A stretch of 64,000 nucleotides of DNA from Bacteroides sp. Marseille-P3684 (lineage in GTDB: Bacteria > Bacteroidota > Bacteroidia > Bacteroidales > Bacteroidaceae). Each line of letters opens with the position of its first letter. The stretch's first letter is position 1. Below, in pieces: positions 25,948 through 33,951 of this stretch. The translations under genes were made by a program, and so were the position numbers. Location of the stretch: positions 601,363 through 665,362 of the forward strand of contig NZ_LT985808.1 in assembly GCF_900291465.1 (NCBI RefSeq), read 5' to 3'. The notes under the pieces were generated by a model. That model ran no database searches and had not been told where the DNA came from. It saw only the letters and a list, made by a program, of their open reading frames with translations.

Positions 25948-27078
25948 TCAGATTTTCTTTTTGTATGCGCGCCGGCGCTTGTGCTGCCGGTTCTCGAAGT
26001 AGTCCCACTGCCGCTGGACCGCCTCGTTGAGCTCCAGCTCGGGGTTGCTCTCCGCCCACTTGTAGCCCTTCCGGTTGTAGACCTTGATGAGGTCGGAGAA
26101 GAGCAGTCCGTTGACGCCCTTGTTCTGGTACTCGGGCTTCACGGCGATGAGCAGCAGGTCGAGCGTGTCGGGGTGTTTGAGGAACAGCGTCTTCAGCAGG
26201 TGGACCCAGCCGAAGGGGAACATCTTGCCCTTCGCTTTCTGCAGGGCACGCGAGAGCGAGGGCATCGTCACGCCCACCGCAATCAGTTCCCCCGCCTTGT
26301 CGGTGACCAGGGTCACCAGGTCGAGGTCGAGGATGGGCAGGTACATCTTCACGTACTGGTCAATCTGTCCCTGGCTGAGGGGGGAGTAGCCGTAGAGCGG
26401 GGCATACGCCTCGTTCACCAGCTCGAATATCTTTTGTCCATATTCCCGGGCGATTTTCTTGGCTGACCGGTACTTCTTGATTTCCAGTCCGTACTTCTGC
26501 TGCACCAGGGCGGCGATGCGGCGGTGCTTCTCCGGTTCCTCCTCGGGCACGCGGATGCGGTATTCCACCCAGTCGGCGTCCTTCTCCAGTCCGTATGCCT
26601 CCATGTGCGCGGGGTAGTAGGGGTAGTTGTAGATGGCCGCCATCGTACTCAGCTGGTCAAAGCCCTCGATGAGCATGCCCTCGGCGTCCATATCGGTGAA
26701 TCCCAGGGGACCGTGCATGGTGTCCATGCCCCGTTGGCGTCCCCACTCCTCGACCGTGCGGAGCAGGGCCTCCGACACTTCCCGGTCGTCGATGAAGTCT
26801 ATCCAGCCGAAGCGCACGTTCTTCACGCCCCACTTCTCGTTGGCGCGTCGGTTGATGATGGCTGCCACGCGTCCCACCAGACGCCCGTCCTTGTAGGCGA
26901 GGAAGTAGTCTGCCTCGCAGAACTCAAAGGCGGCATTCTTCTGCGGATTGAACGTGTGGAGCATGTCGTCCAGCAGGTCGGGCACGGAGTATGGGTTGTG
27001 TTTGTACAGCTCGTAGTTGAACCGGATGAACGTCTTGAGTTCCTTCGGCGTCGTCACTTTCTTGATTGTTATAGCCAT
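25948..27078 (-). CDS. Conserved acyltransferase-like (GNAT-fold) protein
   Basis: 376 residues. The start, MAITIKKVTTPKELKTFI, and the core (FEFCEADYFLAYKDGRLVGR, then MDTMHGPLGFTDMDAEGML) are those of a conserved Bacteroidales protein annotated as an N-acetyltransferase. A second half with VKPEYQNKGVNGLLFSDL carries an acetyl-CoA-like motif near residue 315, so the protein is probably two GNAT domains side by side. The C-terminus is very basic (HKRRRAYKKKI). First gene of the operon with parE, coaD and the protease; substrate unknown. Confidence 0.75.
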   Translation of the reverse strand: MAITIKKVTTPKELKTFIRFNYELYKHNPYSVPDLLDDMLHTFNPQKNAAFEFCEADYFLAYKDGRLVGRVAAIINRRANEKWGVKNVRFGWIDFIDDREVSEALLRTVEEWGRQRGMDTMHGPLGFTDMDAEGMLIEGFDQLSTMAAIYNYPYYPAHMEAYGLEKDADWVEYRIRVPEEEPEKHRRIAALVQQKYGLEIKKYRSAKKIAREYGQKIFELVNEAYAPLYGYSPLSQGQIDQYVKMYLPILDLDLVTLVTDKAGELIAVGVTMPSLSRALQKAKGKMFPFGWVHLLKTLFLKHPDTLDLLLIAVKPEYQNKGVNGLLFSDLIKVYNRKGYKWAESNPELELNEAVQRQWDYFENRQHKRRRAYKKKI

Positions 27079-27111
27079 TCTTATTTAGTCTTTCACAAGC
27101 GTTTGAACGTG

Positions 27112-27119
27112 CAAAGATA
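27112..27119 (-). promoter_or_regulatory. -7 box of the acyltransferase-parE-coaD operon
   Basis: TATCTTTG on the minus strand, 33 bases before the ATG at 27078. Confidence 0.65.
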
Positions 27120-27130
27120 GTGAATCGGAC

Positions 27131-28348
27131 TTATTGTCTGTCTGTTTCGTCCGAAGAATTAGGAGCTTTTTTGCATTTGACGATGACTTTCCGTCCGTCG
27201 GCAAGGGTCGTGGCGAAGAGATAGATGTCTCCGCCCTCGCGCAGCTTGAGCCGGCGGCGCAGCTCCGCCACCGTCGACGGGAAGTTGCGCACCGTCAGGT
27301 TCGCCTGCCCGATGCCGTCGGTGAGGGCCTTCAGCTCCCGTTTGCCGAAGCCGGAGACTGCCTCGACGGTGAAGGCGCGTCCCGGGAACCCCTCGGCAGG
27401 GCGGTCCGACGTGTAGAGATGGCTGTTGGGGTGCAGCTTCGAGAGGCGGAAGCGGACGGCGGGCGAGCGGAAAGCCCCTGCCTTGAGGAGCGAGGCGTTC
27501 GGTTCGTAGAGGTAGCTGCCCACTGCCGGGGCGAGCGGACAGGCGGCGGCCTGCTCCTCGGCGGAGGTGAAGACGTAGCGTTGCACCCCGGCGGCGAAGT
27601 TCACGCAGTGGAACACCGGACCCCCGTCCGCCGGTCCGTCCGTCAGCAGGAACAGCAGCTCCCGGCACTCGTTGTGCACCGACACCACGTGCACCTGCCT
27701 TACGCCCGGCAGGAGCTGTACAGCCCGTGCGATGTCGAGCATGGGCGAGAGCTTCACCAGCACCCGTCGCCCCTTGCGCAGCAGGCGGTCGTGCAGGGCG
27801 GCGACGTCGGGCGTGCAGTCGGTGATGTCCACCGTGCGGCCCCCGTGGGCATCGCGCCGTGCCGGGTCGAGGAAGAGGGCGTCGACAGGCTCCATCGCGT
27901 CGAGGAACGCTTCCGCCTCCCCCTCGTGCACCCTCACGTGCGGGCAGCCCAGCAGGGGCAGGTTGTGCCGTGCCAGCGCGCACAGCTCCGGTTGCCGTTC
28001 CACGTACGTGGCGTGGGTGAAGCCCTGTGCCAGGTAGGAGCAGTCGACGCCGAAGCCGCCCGTCAGGTCCGTCAGGCTCTCGCCCCCGCCCAGCACCTCC
28101 GCCTTGTAGGCGGCAGTCAGCTCCGAGGAGCATTGTTCCAGCGGAAGATGAGGCGGGTAGAGCACCCCTTCGGTCGTGCTCCAGCGGGGCAGCTTGCGCC
28201 GTGCCACCTGCCAGCCGGCTATCTGCTGCAAGGCTGCCGTCAGGTCCACGCCCTCCGAGGGCCGTGCCTGCAGGGCGAGTGTGCGCACATCGTCCGTGCG
28301 GTGCAGGCGGATGAACGCGAGTGTCTGTGGGGAAAGAGGAAGTTCCAT
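27131..28348 (-). CDS. SAM-dependent methyltransferase-like protein (THUMP-like type)
   Basis: 405 residues. The SAM-binding fold is seen in LTDLTGGFGVDCSYLAQG and the acidic strand end ATYVERQPELCALA; the catalytic-site region has ALFLDPARRD, a DPAR-type motif. The C-terminal 70 residues (ANLTVRNFPSTVAELRRRLK) match the THUMP-like domain of a Bacteroidota family related to RNA methyltransferases. The target is unknown. I start at ATG 28348 (MELPLSPQTLAF); the frame runs on to 28624 but then crosses two promoters and the neighbouring gene. Confidence 0.82.
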   Translation of the reverse strand: MELPLSPQTLAFIRLHRTDDVRTLALQARPSEGVDLTAALQQIAGWQVARRKLPRWSTTEGVLYPPHLPLEQCSSELTAAYKAEVLGGGESLTDLTGGFGVDCSYLAQGFTHATYVERQPELCALARHNLPLLGCPHVRVHEGEAEAFLDAMEPVDALFLDPARRDAHGGRTVDITDCTPDVAALHDRLLRKGRRVLVKLSPMLDIARAVQLLPGVRQVHVVSVHNECRELLFLLTDGPADGGPVFHCVNFAAGVQRYVFTSAEEQAAACPLAPAVGSYLYEPNASLLKAGAFRSPAVRFRLSKLHPNSHLYTSDRPAEGFPGRAFTVEAVSGFGKRELKALTDGIGQANLTVRNFPSTVAELRRRLKLREGGDIYLFATTLADGRKVIVKCKKAPNSSDETDRQ

Positions 28349-28380
28349 GATGTGTGTCGTCGGATGGTTCTGTCGGGAGG

Positions 28381-28388
28381 CAAAGGTA
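28381..28388 (-). promoter_or_regulatory. -7 box of the methyltransferase gene
   Basis: TACCTTTG on the minus strand, 33 bases before the ATG at 28348. It lies back to back with the YqaE gene promoter. Confidence 0.65.
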
Positions 28389-28416
28389 CGAAAAAGTCCC
28401 GTTCTCACGCTTTCGC

Positions 28417-28447
28417 TTTGGCGGATAGGGGCGAATGTGTATCTTTG
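28417..28447 (+). promoter_or_regulatory. Promoter of the YqaE/Pmp3-like gene
   Basis: TTTG at 28417-28420, 19 bases, TATCTTTG at 28440-28447: a full consensus promoter 31 bases before the ATG. Confidence 0.8.
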
Positions 28448-28478
28448 CCCGTACCAAAACCAGTAACAACAGATAGCT

Positions 28479-28637
28479 ATGTCTTTATTCCGAGTGCTTC
28501 TCTCCATCATTTTCCCGCCCCTTGCGGTGCTCGACAAGGGCTGCGGCTCCGTGCTCATCGTTTTCCTCCTGACGCTCTGCGGATGGATTCCCGGCGTGAT
28601 TGCCGCGTTGGTCATCCTGAACAAACAGGAAGGATGA
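28479..28637 (+). CDS. YqaE/Pmp3-family small membrane protein
   Basis: 52 residues, the full family length: two hydrophobic helices (about 4-18 and 24-47) joined by LDKGCGS. The family signature is clear: IFPPLAV in the first helix and GWIPGVIAA in the second. Pmp3-type proteolipids sit in the membrane and are linked to ion balance and stress in other organisms; the role here is inferred. It has its own consensus promoter and is divergent from the methyltransferase gene, whose extended frame hides it on the other strand. Confidence 0.88.
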   Translation: MSLFRVLLSIIFPPLAVLDKGCGSVLIVFLLTLCGWIPGVIAALVILNKQEG

Positions 28638-28640
28638 TTT

Positions 28641-28741
28641 TAATTGACAATGGACAATTGACAATTGACAATTGCCCTGTGGCGTGGAAACGATTCCACC
28701 AGGCGATAATTGTCCATTGTCAATTATCAATTGTCAATTGA
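28641..28741. repeat. Inverted pair of CAATTGACAATTG-type tracts
   Basis: The left tract (28641-28674) repeats ATTGACAATGGACAATTGAC-type units; the right tract (28708-28741) is its inverse. The 33 bases between carry GTGGAAACGATTCCACC, itself a small hairpin. It begins four bases after the YqaE stop and could also end its transcript. Confidence 0.65.
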
Positions 28742-28745
28742 TAAA

Positions 28746-29336
28746 GGTCGCCCCTACATTTTCCCCATGATTGTTTTGTCAAAACGACACAATTTTCCTG
28801 GTTTTGCCGTCCTATTTTCCCGATTTACCGTTTTCTGCTAACGCACATTTTTGCAAAATCGTCCCAATTAGGAAATCACGCGTTAAATATTTTAAGATAC
28901 GTCCGTCAGAACACATCAGAATAAACGGTTATTCACACAATTATACTCTTTCTAACGCGGAAAAACCATCCGTCGCACCCATTTTTACGCTCAAAAGCAC
29001 CTGTGACTGCTTTCGTACGGACGCGTCCGCACCACCGTACCGACGTGTCCGCACCGTCGTAGTCGTTCGTCCGTACGAAAACAGGGACCTGTTTTCATTT
29101 TTCAGCGACCCAGGGGGCACGATTCCGAAGGTGTGAAATTGCGTCTGTCTGAAGAAAAAGACCGGCGGAAGGGAACGGATGAGGCGGAGGATGCTGTAAA
29201 AAGAAAGGCAAAAGGCGAAAAGTACGACAAGGTGTATTTCGCGAATCGCCCGAGAAGGCCCTTCCCGGTCACCAATCCGTATTTTGGCGCAAGGAAGGCC
29301 CCTCTCGGGCGATTCGTTTGACAATTTGACAAATTG
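28746..29336. repeat. 591-base dispersed intergenic repeat, copy 1
   Basis: Starts GGTCGCCCCTACATT and ends ACAAATTG. Landmarks: CGCGTTAAATATTTTAAGAT, an imperfect palindrome TTCGTACGGACG...CGTCCGTACGAA at about 29013-29081, GGCACGATTCC, and a terminal hairpin GAATCGCCCGAGAAGG...CTCTCGGGCGATTC. The distances between landmarks are the same as in copy 3 and, from about 28802 on, as in copy 2. Open frames exist on both strands but lack good starts and show no protein-level conservation beyond the DNA. Confidence 0.75.
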
Positions 29337-29446
29337 ATACCTTCGTTGGAATGCATCCACAGCCTGTCCCGGAAGGAGGAGGGGAGGCGGCGTTCAGCGT
29401 CCATTGGCTGGCGATATTCCAGCAAGAGAAAAAAAGGAGAGCAGGC

Positions 29447-29478
29447 TTTGAACGGTGGGGACAAAACAGTTAAATTTA
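29447..29478 (+). promoter_or_regulatory. Promoter of the thioredoxin-domain gene
   Basis: TTTG at 29447-29450, 20 bases, TAAATTTA at 29471-29478 (last base off consensus). Confidence 0.5.
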
Positions 29479-29507
29479 CGGACGCTAACAGTAACAGACT
29501 ATTGACT

Positions 29508-31532
29508 ATGGAATATAATTTGAGACGTGCGGCTGCCCGGATGATGATGTTTCTGGGCATGCTTCTCCTGACGCAGAAGGCGTTTTCCCAGGATGAATCT
29601 TTATTTACTTCCGACTGGCGGGACCCGGCGACGGGGGACTGGCTGATGGGCTTCCGCCCCGAGGCCGTGGTGTACGATTGCCGCGTGTGGAACTACCGGA
29701 CGAAGGTGCCGGAGGGCGACGGATGGGCGCTGCTGCTGGAGAGCGGCGGCGAGACGTTGCAGGTGAAGGTGGGCAGGGAGGAAGACGGACGGCGGAGCAT
29801 CGCCGTGGACGGACGTCCTGCCACGGTCTGCGAGAAGCTGCCGGGGAGAGTGATGCCTGATTATCCGACGGCGGACGGACGGGGATTTACGGACAACGGT
29901 TACCGTGTGGACTCGGTGACGGTCTGCGGATGGTATGTGAACCGCCCCGCGAAGCTGCAGGGGAAAGGGCAGACGTTCGAGGTGACATACACGGACGTGC
30001 TGACGGCAAAGGAGAGGCGGGTGACGGCACCGCTGGACTCGCTGGGGAGGTTCCGTGTGACGTTCCCGGTGCTGAACACGCAGGAGGTGTTCCTCGACTG
30101 GCGGCGCATCGCGGTGCACACGGTCGTGGAGCCGGGAGAGACCTACTTCCTGCTCTGTGACTTCGGCAGTGGGCGACGCCTGTTCATGGGCAGGGACAGC
30201 CGCCTGCCGAACGAGCTGCTGGCGCATGAGACATCGTTCCGGAGTCCGCTGTATCAGGACCCCCGGAAGCAGAAGATGGGGCTGGAGGAGCAGACGGCGC
30301 TGGGCGACAAGGTCCTGGAGCAGAGGGAGGCGCTGCTCGACAGCCTGACGGGGTGCCACCCGACGCTGTCGGAGCGTTACCGGGCGTACTTCCGGGGGAA
30401 TGTGCTGATGGACAATGCGCGCAACATCGGCCAGGCACGGTTCTTCTCGCCGGACTTCCGTCTGCCGCGGACGGTCTCGGACCACTTGGCGGAGCGTTAC
30501 TGGTCACGGATGCCACAGCCTTACACGGTCCACGCACAGGCGTTTGCCTCTTTCGTCCGTGATTTTCTGGACGACCGGATGGAGTACTGCGGGCTGCGCG
30601 CCTCGGTCCGTCCGGACGAGCTGGTGTGTGAGGGCTTCATCCGTGCGTCGGAGGAGGAGCGTCAGCTGATGGAGGCGTACAGCGTGGCGTTCCGGGGGCT
30701 GGAGGCAGCGTTGGCGAAGGAGGCGGACGAGGCGTTGCGCGATTCGCTGGTGCACCGGTTCCGGCGGGAACAGGCGGAGGCGCTGGCCTATCTGGACGTG
30801 CTGATGGACGACGAGGAGACGGGGGCGGTTATTCGCCGGGAGCTGATGAGGAGTGCGCTCGCCAGCCAGTGTACGTTGCTCGACACGCTGGGCTGCACCG
30901 GGGCGTTGCGGGACATCTGCCTGACGAACTTCTTCCATGCGTACCTGGACAACAACCGGCATTCGCTTCCGCAGGAGCTGCTCACGTCGGTAGAGGAGCT
31001 CATCGGAATGGAAAGCGCGAGGGACCTGCTGCTCGCCGAGCAGGCGCACTATGTGGCACTGGAGGAGTCGCCCGTCCCCGATGCGGAGAGCCTGAAGTCG
31101 GCTGACGTGGTGGCGGGACTGACGGACGGCGGGGAGATATTGGACCGGTTGCTGGCGCCGTACCGGGGCAGGCCGGTGCTCATAGACGTATGGGGGACGT
31201 GGTGCGGTCCGTGCAAGGAGGCCCTGTCCCACTCGCAGGAGCTGTATGAGGCGTTGGCACCCTACGGGGTGGTCTGTCTCTACCTGGCGAACAACAGTCC
31301 GATGGAGTCATGGAGGAACGTCATCCGTGAATACCGGCTGACGGGCAGTCACTGTGCCCACTACAACCTCCCGCCGGAGCAGCAGGCAGCCGTCGAGTCG
31401 GTACTGGGAGTGCGGTCTTACCCCACATACAGACTTGCCGACCGGACGGGCCGTGTGCTCGATGTGCCGGCTGACCCGCGCCGTCTGGCAGCGTTGCTGG
31501 AGTCGGTGAAGGGGGTTGCCGGTCAGGAGTGA
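29508..31532 (+). CDS. Exported thioredoxin-domain (TlpA-like) protein
   Basis: 674 residues. Signal peptide of about 27 residues (MMMFLGMLLLTQKAFS). Residues from about 180 to 540 are a large helical region without a recognised domain. The last 140 residues form a TlpA/ResA-type thioredoxin fold with the active site WGTWCGPC and a cis-Pro region SYPTYRL. Such proteins reduce or shuffle disulfides in the periplasm. The start is the ATG at 29508; the frame open from 29334 begins in the neighbouring repeat. The 3' end overlaps the convergent gene by 10 bases. Confidence 0.82.
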   Translation: MEYNLRRAAARMMMFLGMLLLTQKAFSQDESLFTSDWRDPATGDWLMGFRPEAVVYDCRVWNYRTKVPEGDGWALLLESGGETLQVKVGREEDGRRSIAVDGRPATVCEKLPGRVMPDYPTADGRGFTDNGYRVDSVTVCGWYVNRPAKLQGKGQTFEVTYTDVLTAKERRVTAPLDSLGRFRVTFPVLNTQEVFLDWRRIAVHTVVEPGETYFLLCDFGSGRRLFMGRDSRLPNELLAHETSFRSPLYQDPRKQKMGLEEQTALGDKVLEQREALLDSLTGCHPTLSERYRAYFRGNVLMDNARNIGQARFFSPDFRLPRTVSDHLAERYWSRMPQPYTVHAQAFASFVRDFLDDRMEYCGLRASVRPDELVCEGFIRASEEERQLMEAYSVAFRGLEAALAKEADEALRDSLVHRFRREQAEALAYLDVLMDDEETGAVIRRELMRSALASQCTLLDTLGCTGALRDICLTNFFHAYLDNNRHSLPQELLTSVEELIGMESARDLLLAEQAHYVALEESPVPDAESLKSADVVAGLTDGGEILDRLLAPYRGRPVLIDVWGTWCGPCKEALSHSQELYEALAPYGVVCLYLANNSPMESWRNVIREYRLTGSHCAHYNLPPEQQAAVESVLGVRSYPTYRLADRTGRVLDVPADPRRLAALLESVKGVAGQE

Positions 31533-31948
31533 GTCGGACGTCGCATGTCCAGGATGAGGTCGATGAACTCCTGCGGCAGGCTGACGTTGGGCAGGTCGAC
31601 GGCGTCGGCAAAGAGTGGGGCAATGTCCCGTGCGCGGAACCCGGCGATGCCGCAGCCGATGCGTGTCACGAGGAAGTGCAGCCCGGGGTGTGTCCGTGCG
31701 AAGGCGATGAACTCGTCGGTGTAAGGTCGTATGGCGTCGATACCTCCGTGCATGGTCGGTATGCCGTAGGACTGTCCCTGCAGTCCGTTCCCCTGTCCGA
31801 GGACGGCTCCGAAGCGTCGCCAGGCGAGGAGTGCGGCTCCTCCCCCGTGCATGCCTTCGAGGTTGCTGCCGAAGACGAAGATTTCATTTTCCTTCAGTCG
31901 GGTGATGAGTTTGGGAGTAATCCCGCATGCGTGGTTGCCGGTGTTCAT
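31523..31948 (-). CDS. Small macro-domain-like protein
   Basis: 141 residues. FVFGSNLEGMHGGGAALLA and VTRIGCGIAGFRARDIAPLF resemble the Gly-rich loops that bind ADP-ribose in macro-fold proteins; compact relatives are widespread in bacteria and phages. The assignment rests on these motifs only. It overlaps the 3' end of the thioredoxin-domain gene by 10 bases, so the two transcripts are complementary at their ends. Confidence 0.65.
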   Translation of the reverse strand: MNTGNHACGITPKLITRLKENEIFVFGSNLEGMHGGGAALLAWRRFGAVLGQGNGLQGQSYGIPTMHGGIDAIRPYTDEFIAFARTHPGLHFLVTRIGCGIAGFRARDIAPLFADAVDLPNVSLPQEFIDLILDMRRPTHS

Positions 31949-32187
31949 GATGATGAAGAATTAGGAAGGGTGAAACAAAAGATGGTTGTTGTCAGAGTCC
32001 GCGTCGGACGAACTGGTGACGGCCTGCGGGGAGGGGACGACGGCTTTTCTGCTGTGGTATCCCCGTGCCGGAACCGTGGTCCCCGGCTGCCCCTGTCTGC
32101 GGACGGAAGGAGCCGCCGCGGTGCCCGAATCGGTGACAAGTAACGTAAAAATCCCCTGCAAACGTTTGGCTTACAGGGGATTAGCAG
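31949..32187. other. Intergenic region without recognised features
   Basis: 239 bases between the macro-like gene start and the tRNA. AATCCCCTGCAAACG and CTTACAGGGGATT at 32151-32182 form a hairpin directly after the tRNA 3' end, reading on the minus strand, and may terminate its transcript. Nothing else is supported. Confidence 0.45.
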
Positions 32188-32261
32188 TGGACCAGCCTGG
32201 GCTTGAACCAGGGACCTCCAGATTATGAGTCTGTTGCTCTAACCAACTGAGCTACAAGTCC
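32188..32261 (-). tRNA. tRNA-Met (CAT anticodon)
   Basis: 74 bases. The cloverleaf is clear: acceptor GGACTTG, D arm GCTCAGTTGGTTAGAGC, anticodon loop CTCATAA with T33 before CAT, and T arm with GGTTCAAGCC. The acceptor has one mismatch. CCA is not encoded. CAT could also be a tRNA-Ile read after lysidine modification; the overall sequence favours elongator Met. Confidence 0.88.
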
Positions 32262-32369
32262 AGGAAAACACGCATTGTTTTCGCTGCAAAAGTAGATATT
32301 TGCGACGAATTATGCAAGAGCGGGCTTTAAAAAAGTGGAAGACAGCGAGGAGGCACGGCTTTTTTTCCA

Positions 32370-32377
32370 TACCTTTG
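32370..32377 (+). promoter_or_regulatory. -7 box of the HAD-ribF-CPBP operon
   Basis: TACCTTTG. Transcription would begin near 32384, which decides against starts upstream and makes ATG 32411 likelier than ATG 32387. Confidence 0.6.
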
Positions 32378-32410
32378 CGCCCGATTATGACAAGAACTAC
32401 AACAGATTTC

Positions 32411-33019
32411 ATGGATAACGGTATACGGAACCTTGTGTTCGATTTCGGCGGAGTGCTCATTGACATCGACCCCCGCCGCTGCGTGGAGGAATTTGAGAAG
32501 CTGGGCTTCGGTCCGGCGGAAGAGTTGATAGGAAAGTATTGGCAGCGAGGGGTCTTCCGCGACTTCGAACTGGGGAACGTCTCCTCCGAGGTCTTCTGCC
32601 AGTCGGTCCGCAACGAGGCAGGACGGCGGGTGACGGACGAGGAAATCATCGCGGCGTGGAACGCCATGCTGTGCGACATCGCACCCGCGAAACTCGAACG
32701 GCTCCTCGAACTGAGAACGGACTATAAGGTTTACCTGCTTAGCAACACGAACGTACTCCACTGGGAGGCGGCACGCCGCCTCTTCGCCCGAGGAGGACAC
32801 TCCCTGCAGGACTATTTCGACGACGTCTTCCTCTCCTTCGAGATGCACCAGGCGAAACCCGATGCCGGTATCTTCCAGTCGCTTGCCATGCGGACGGGGC
32901 TTTTCCCCCACGAGACGCTGCTCATCGACGACGCGTCCGCCAACTGCGACGTGGCACGCTCGCTGGGGTGGCACACGCACTGTGTGAACCCCGGGGAAGA
33001 CTGGACTTCCACGATTTAA
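32411..33019 (+). CDS. HAD-superfamily hydrolase
   Basis: 202 residues. Motif I is VFDFGGVLIDID (nucleophile and acid/base Asp), motif II is LLSNTN, motif III is the Lys in HQAKPD, and motif IV is LLIDDAS. A helical cap lies between I and II. This is the HAD-IA group whose members hydrolyse small phosphate esters; the substrate is not readable. First gene of an operon with ribF (13 bases) and the CPBP protein. Confidence 0.88.
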   Translation: MDNGIRNLVFDFGGVLIDIDPRRCVEEFEKLGFGPAEELIGKYWQRGVFRDFELGNVSSEVFCQSVRNEAGRRVTDEEIIAAWNAMLCDIAPAKLERLLELRTDYKVYLLSNTNVLHWEAARRLFARGGHSLQDYFDDVFLSFEMHQAKPDAGIFQSLAMRTGLFPHETLLIDDASANCDVARSLGWHTHCVNPGEDWTSTI

Positions 33020-33032
33020 AACCACTACCGCT

Positions 33033-33944
33033 ATGAACACCAAACCCTGTGTCGCTACAATCGGATTCTTTGACGGCGTGCACCGAGGACACCAGTTCCT
33101 CATCAGCCGTGTGAAACACTTGGCGCAGGAGCTGGGGCTGGAGTCGGTCATCATCACCTTCCCGGAGCATCCGCGGACGGTGATACAGCCGGGCTTCCGC
33201 ATGCAGCTCCTCTCGACCCCGGAGGACAAGTACCGTCTGCTGAGGGAGCAGGGTGTGGACCGCATCGTCGAGCTGCCTTTCACACGCGAGCTGTCGTGCT
33301 ACACGGCACGCGAGTTCATGCTGGAGGTACTGCAGCGCCGGTTGAAGGTCGACACGCTGGTCATCGGCTACGACCACCGCTTCGGGCACAACCGCAGCGA
33401 GGGCTTCGAGGACTACCGGCGTTATGGTGAGGAGATGGGCATGAAGGTGGTGCATGCCGAGGTCTGTGTGGTCGACGGGGTGACAGTGAGCTCGTCGGCT
33501 GTCCGCCGCTTCCTGGGAGGAGGCGAGGTGACGATTGCCGCCCATTGTCTGGGCTACGAGTATTACCTGGAGGGGACGGTGGTCGACGGTTTCAAGGTCG
33601 GACGGACCCTGGGCTTCCCCACGGCGAACCTGCGTGTGGACTGTCCTGACAAGCTGGTGCCTGCCGACGGGGTCTATGCCGTCCGTGTCCGGGTGGACGG
33701 GGCGGAGCATGCCGGGATGCTCAACATCGGGGTGCGTCCCACGGTGGACAACGGACGCGAACGTTCGGTGGAGGTACACATCCTGCATTTCTCGGGCGAC
33801 CTGTACGGTCACCGCATGCGTGTCACCTTCGTGCAGCGTATCCGCAACGAACAGAAGTTCGCCGGGCTGGACGGACTCATGGCGCAGCTCCGTCGCGATG
33901 CCGAGGAGGTCGAGCGCATCTTCAGTAATCCTTCTCAATCCTGA
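33033..33944 (+). CDS. ribF: Bifunctional riboflavin kinase / FAD synthetase
   Basis: 303 residues. The N-terminal FAD synthetase domain has GFFDGVHRGH and the later SSSAVRRFL; the C-terminal kinase domain has GRTLGFPTANL and NIGVRPTVDNG. The enzyme makes FMN and then FAD in the cytoplasm. Length and order are standard. The CPBP gene begins 8 bases downstream. Confidence 0.97.
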   Translation: MNTKPCVATIGFFDGVHRGHQFLISRVKHLAQELGLESVIITFPEHPRTVIQPGFRMQLLSTPEDKYRLLREQGVDRIVELPFTRELSCYTAREFMLEVLQRRLKVDTLVIGYDHRFGHNRSEGFEDYRRYGEEMGMKVVHAEVCVVDGVTVSSSAVRRFLGGGEVTIAAHCLGYEYYLEGTVVDGFKVGRTLGFPTANLRVDCPDKLVPADGVYAVRVRVDGAEHAGMLNIGVRPTVDNGRERSVEVHILHFSGDLYGHRMRVTFVQRIRNEQKFAGLDGLMAQLRRDAEEVERIFSNPSQS

Positions 33945-33951
33945 TAGCCGT

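Noticed and set aside
27134-28741. 535-codon frame opposite the methyltransferase gene
   Set aside because: Antisense shadow that also runs through promoters and repeat tracts.
28771-29136. Plus-strand open frames of about 100-120 codons with alike products in all three 591-base repeats (also 43206-43559 and 53877-54188)
   Set aside because: They start only at TTG codons, have no promoter or signal, and the substitutions between copies change amino acids about as often as expected without selection. Shared length follows from the DNA repeat.
28941-29360. Minus-strand frames in the same repeats, products with FSYGRTTTTVRT (also 43373-43777 and 54053-54376)
   Set aside because: They overlap the plus-strand frames over most of their length and vary in their starts and ends. 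Both strands being open at once reflects base composition and palindromes, not two genes.
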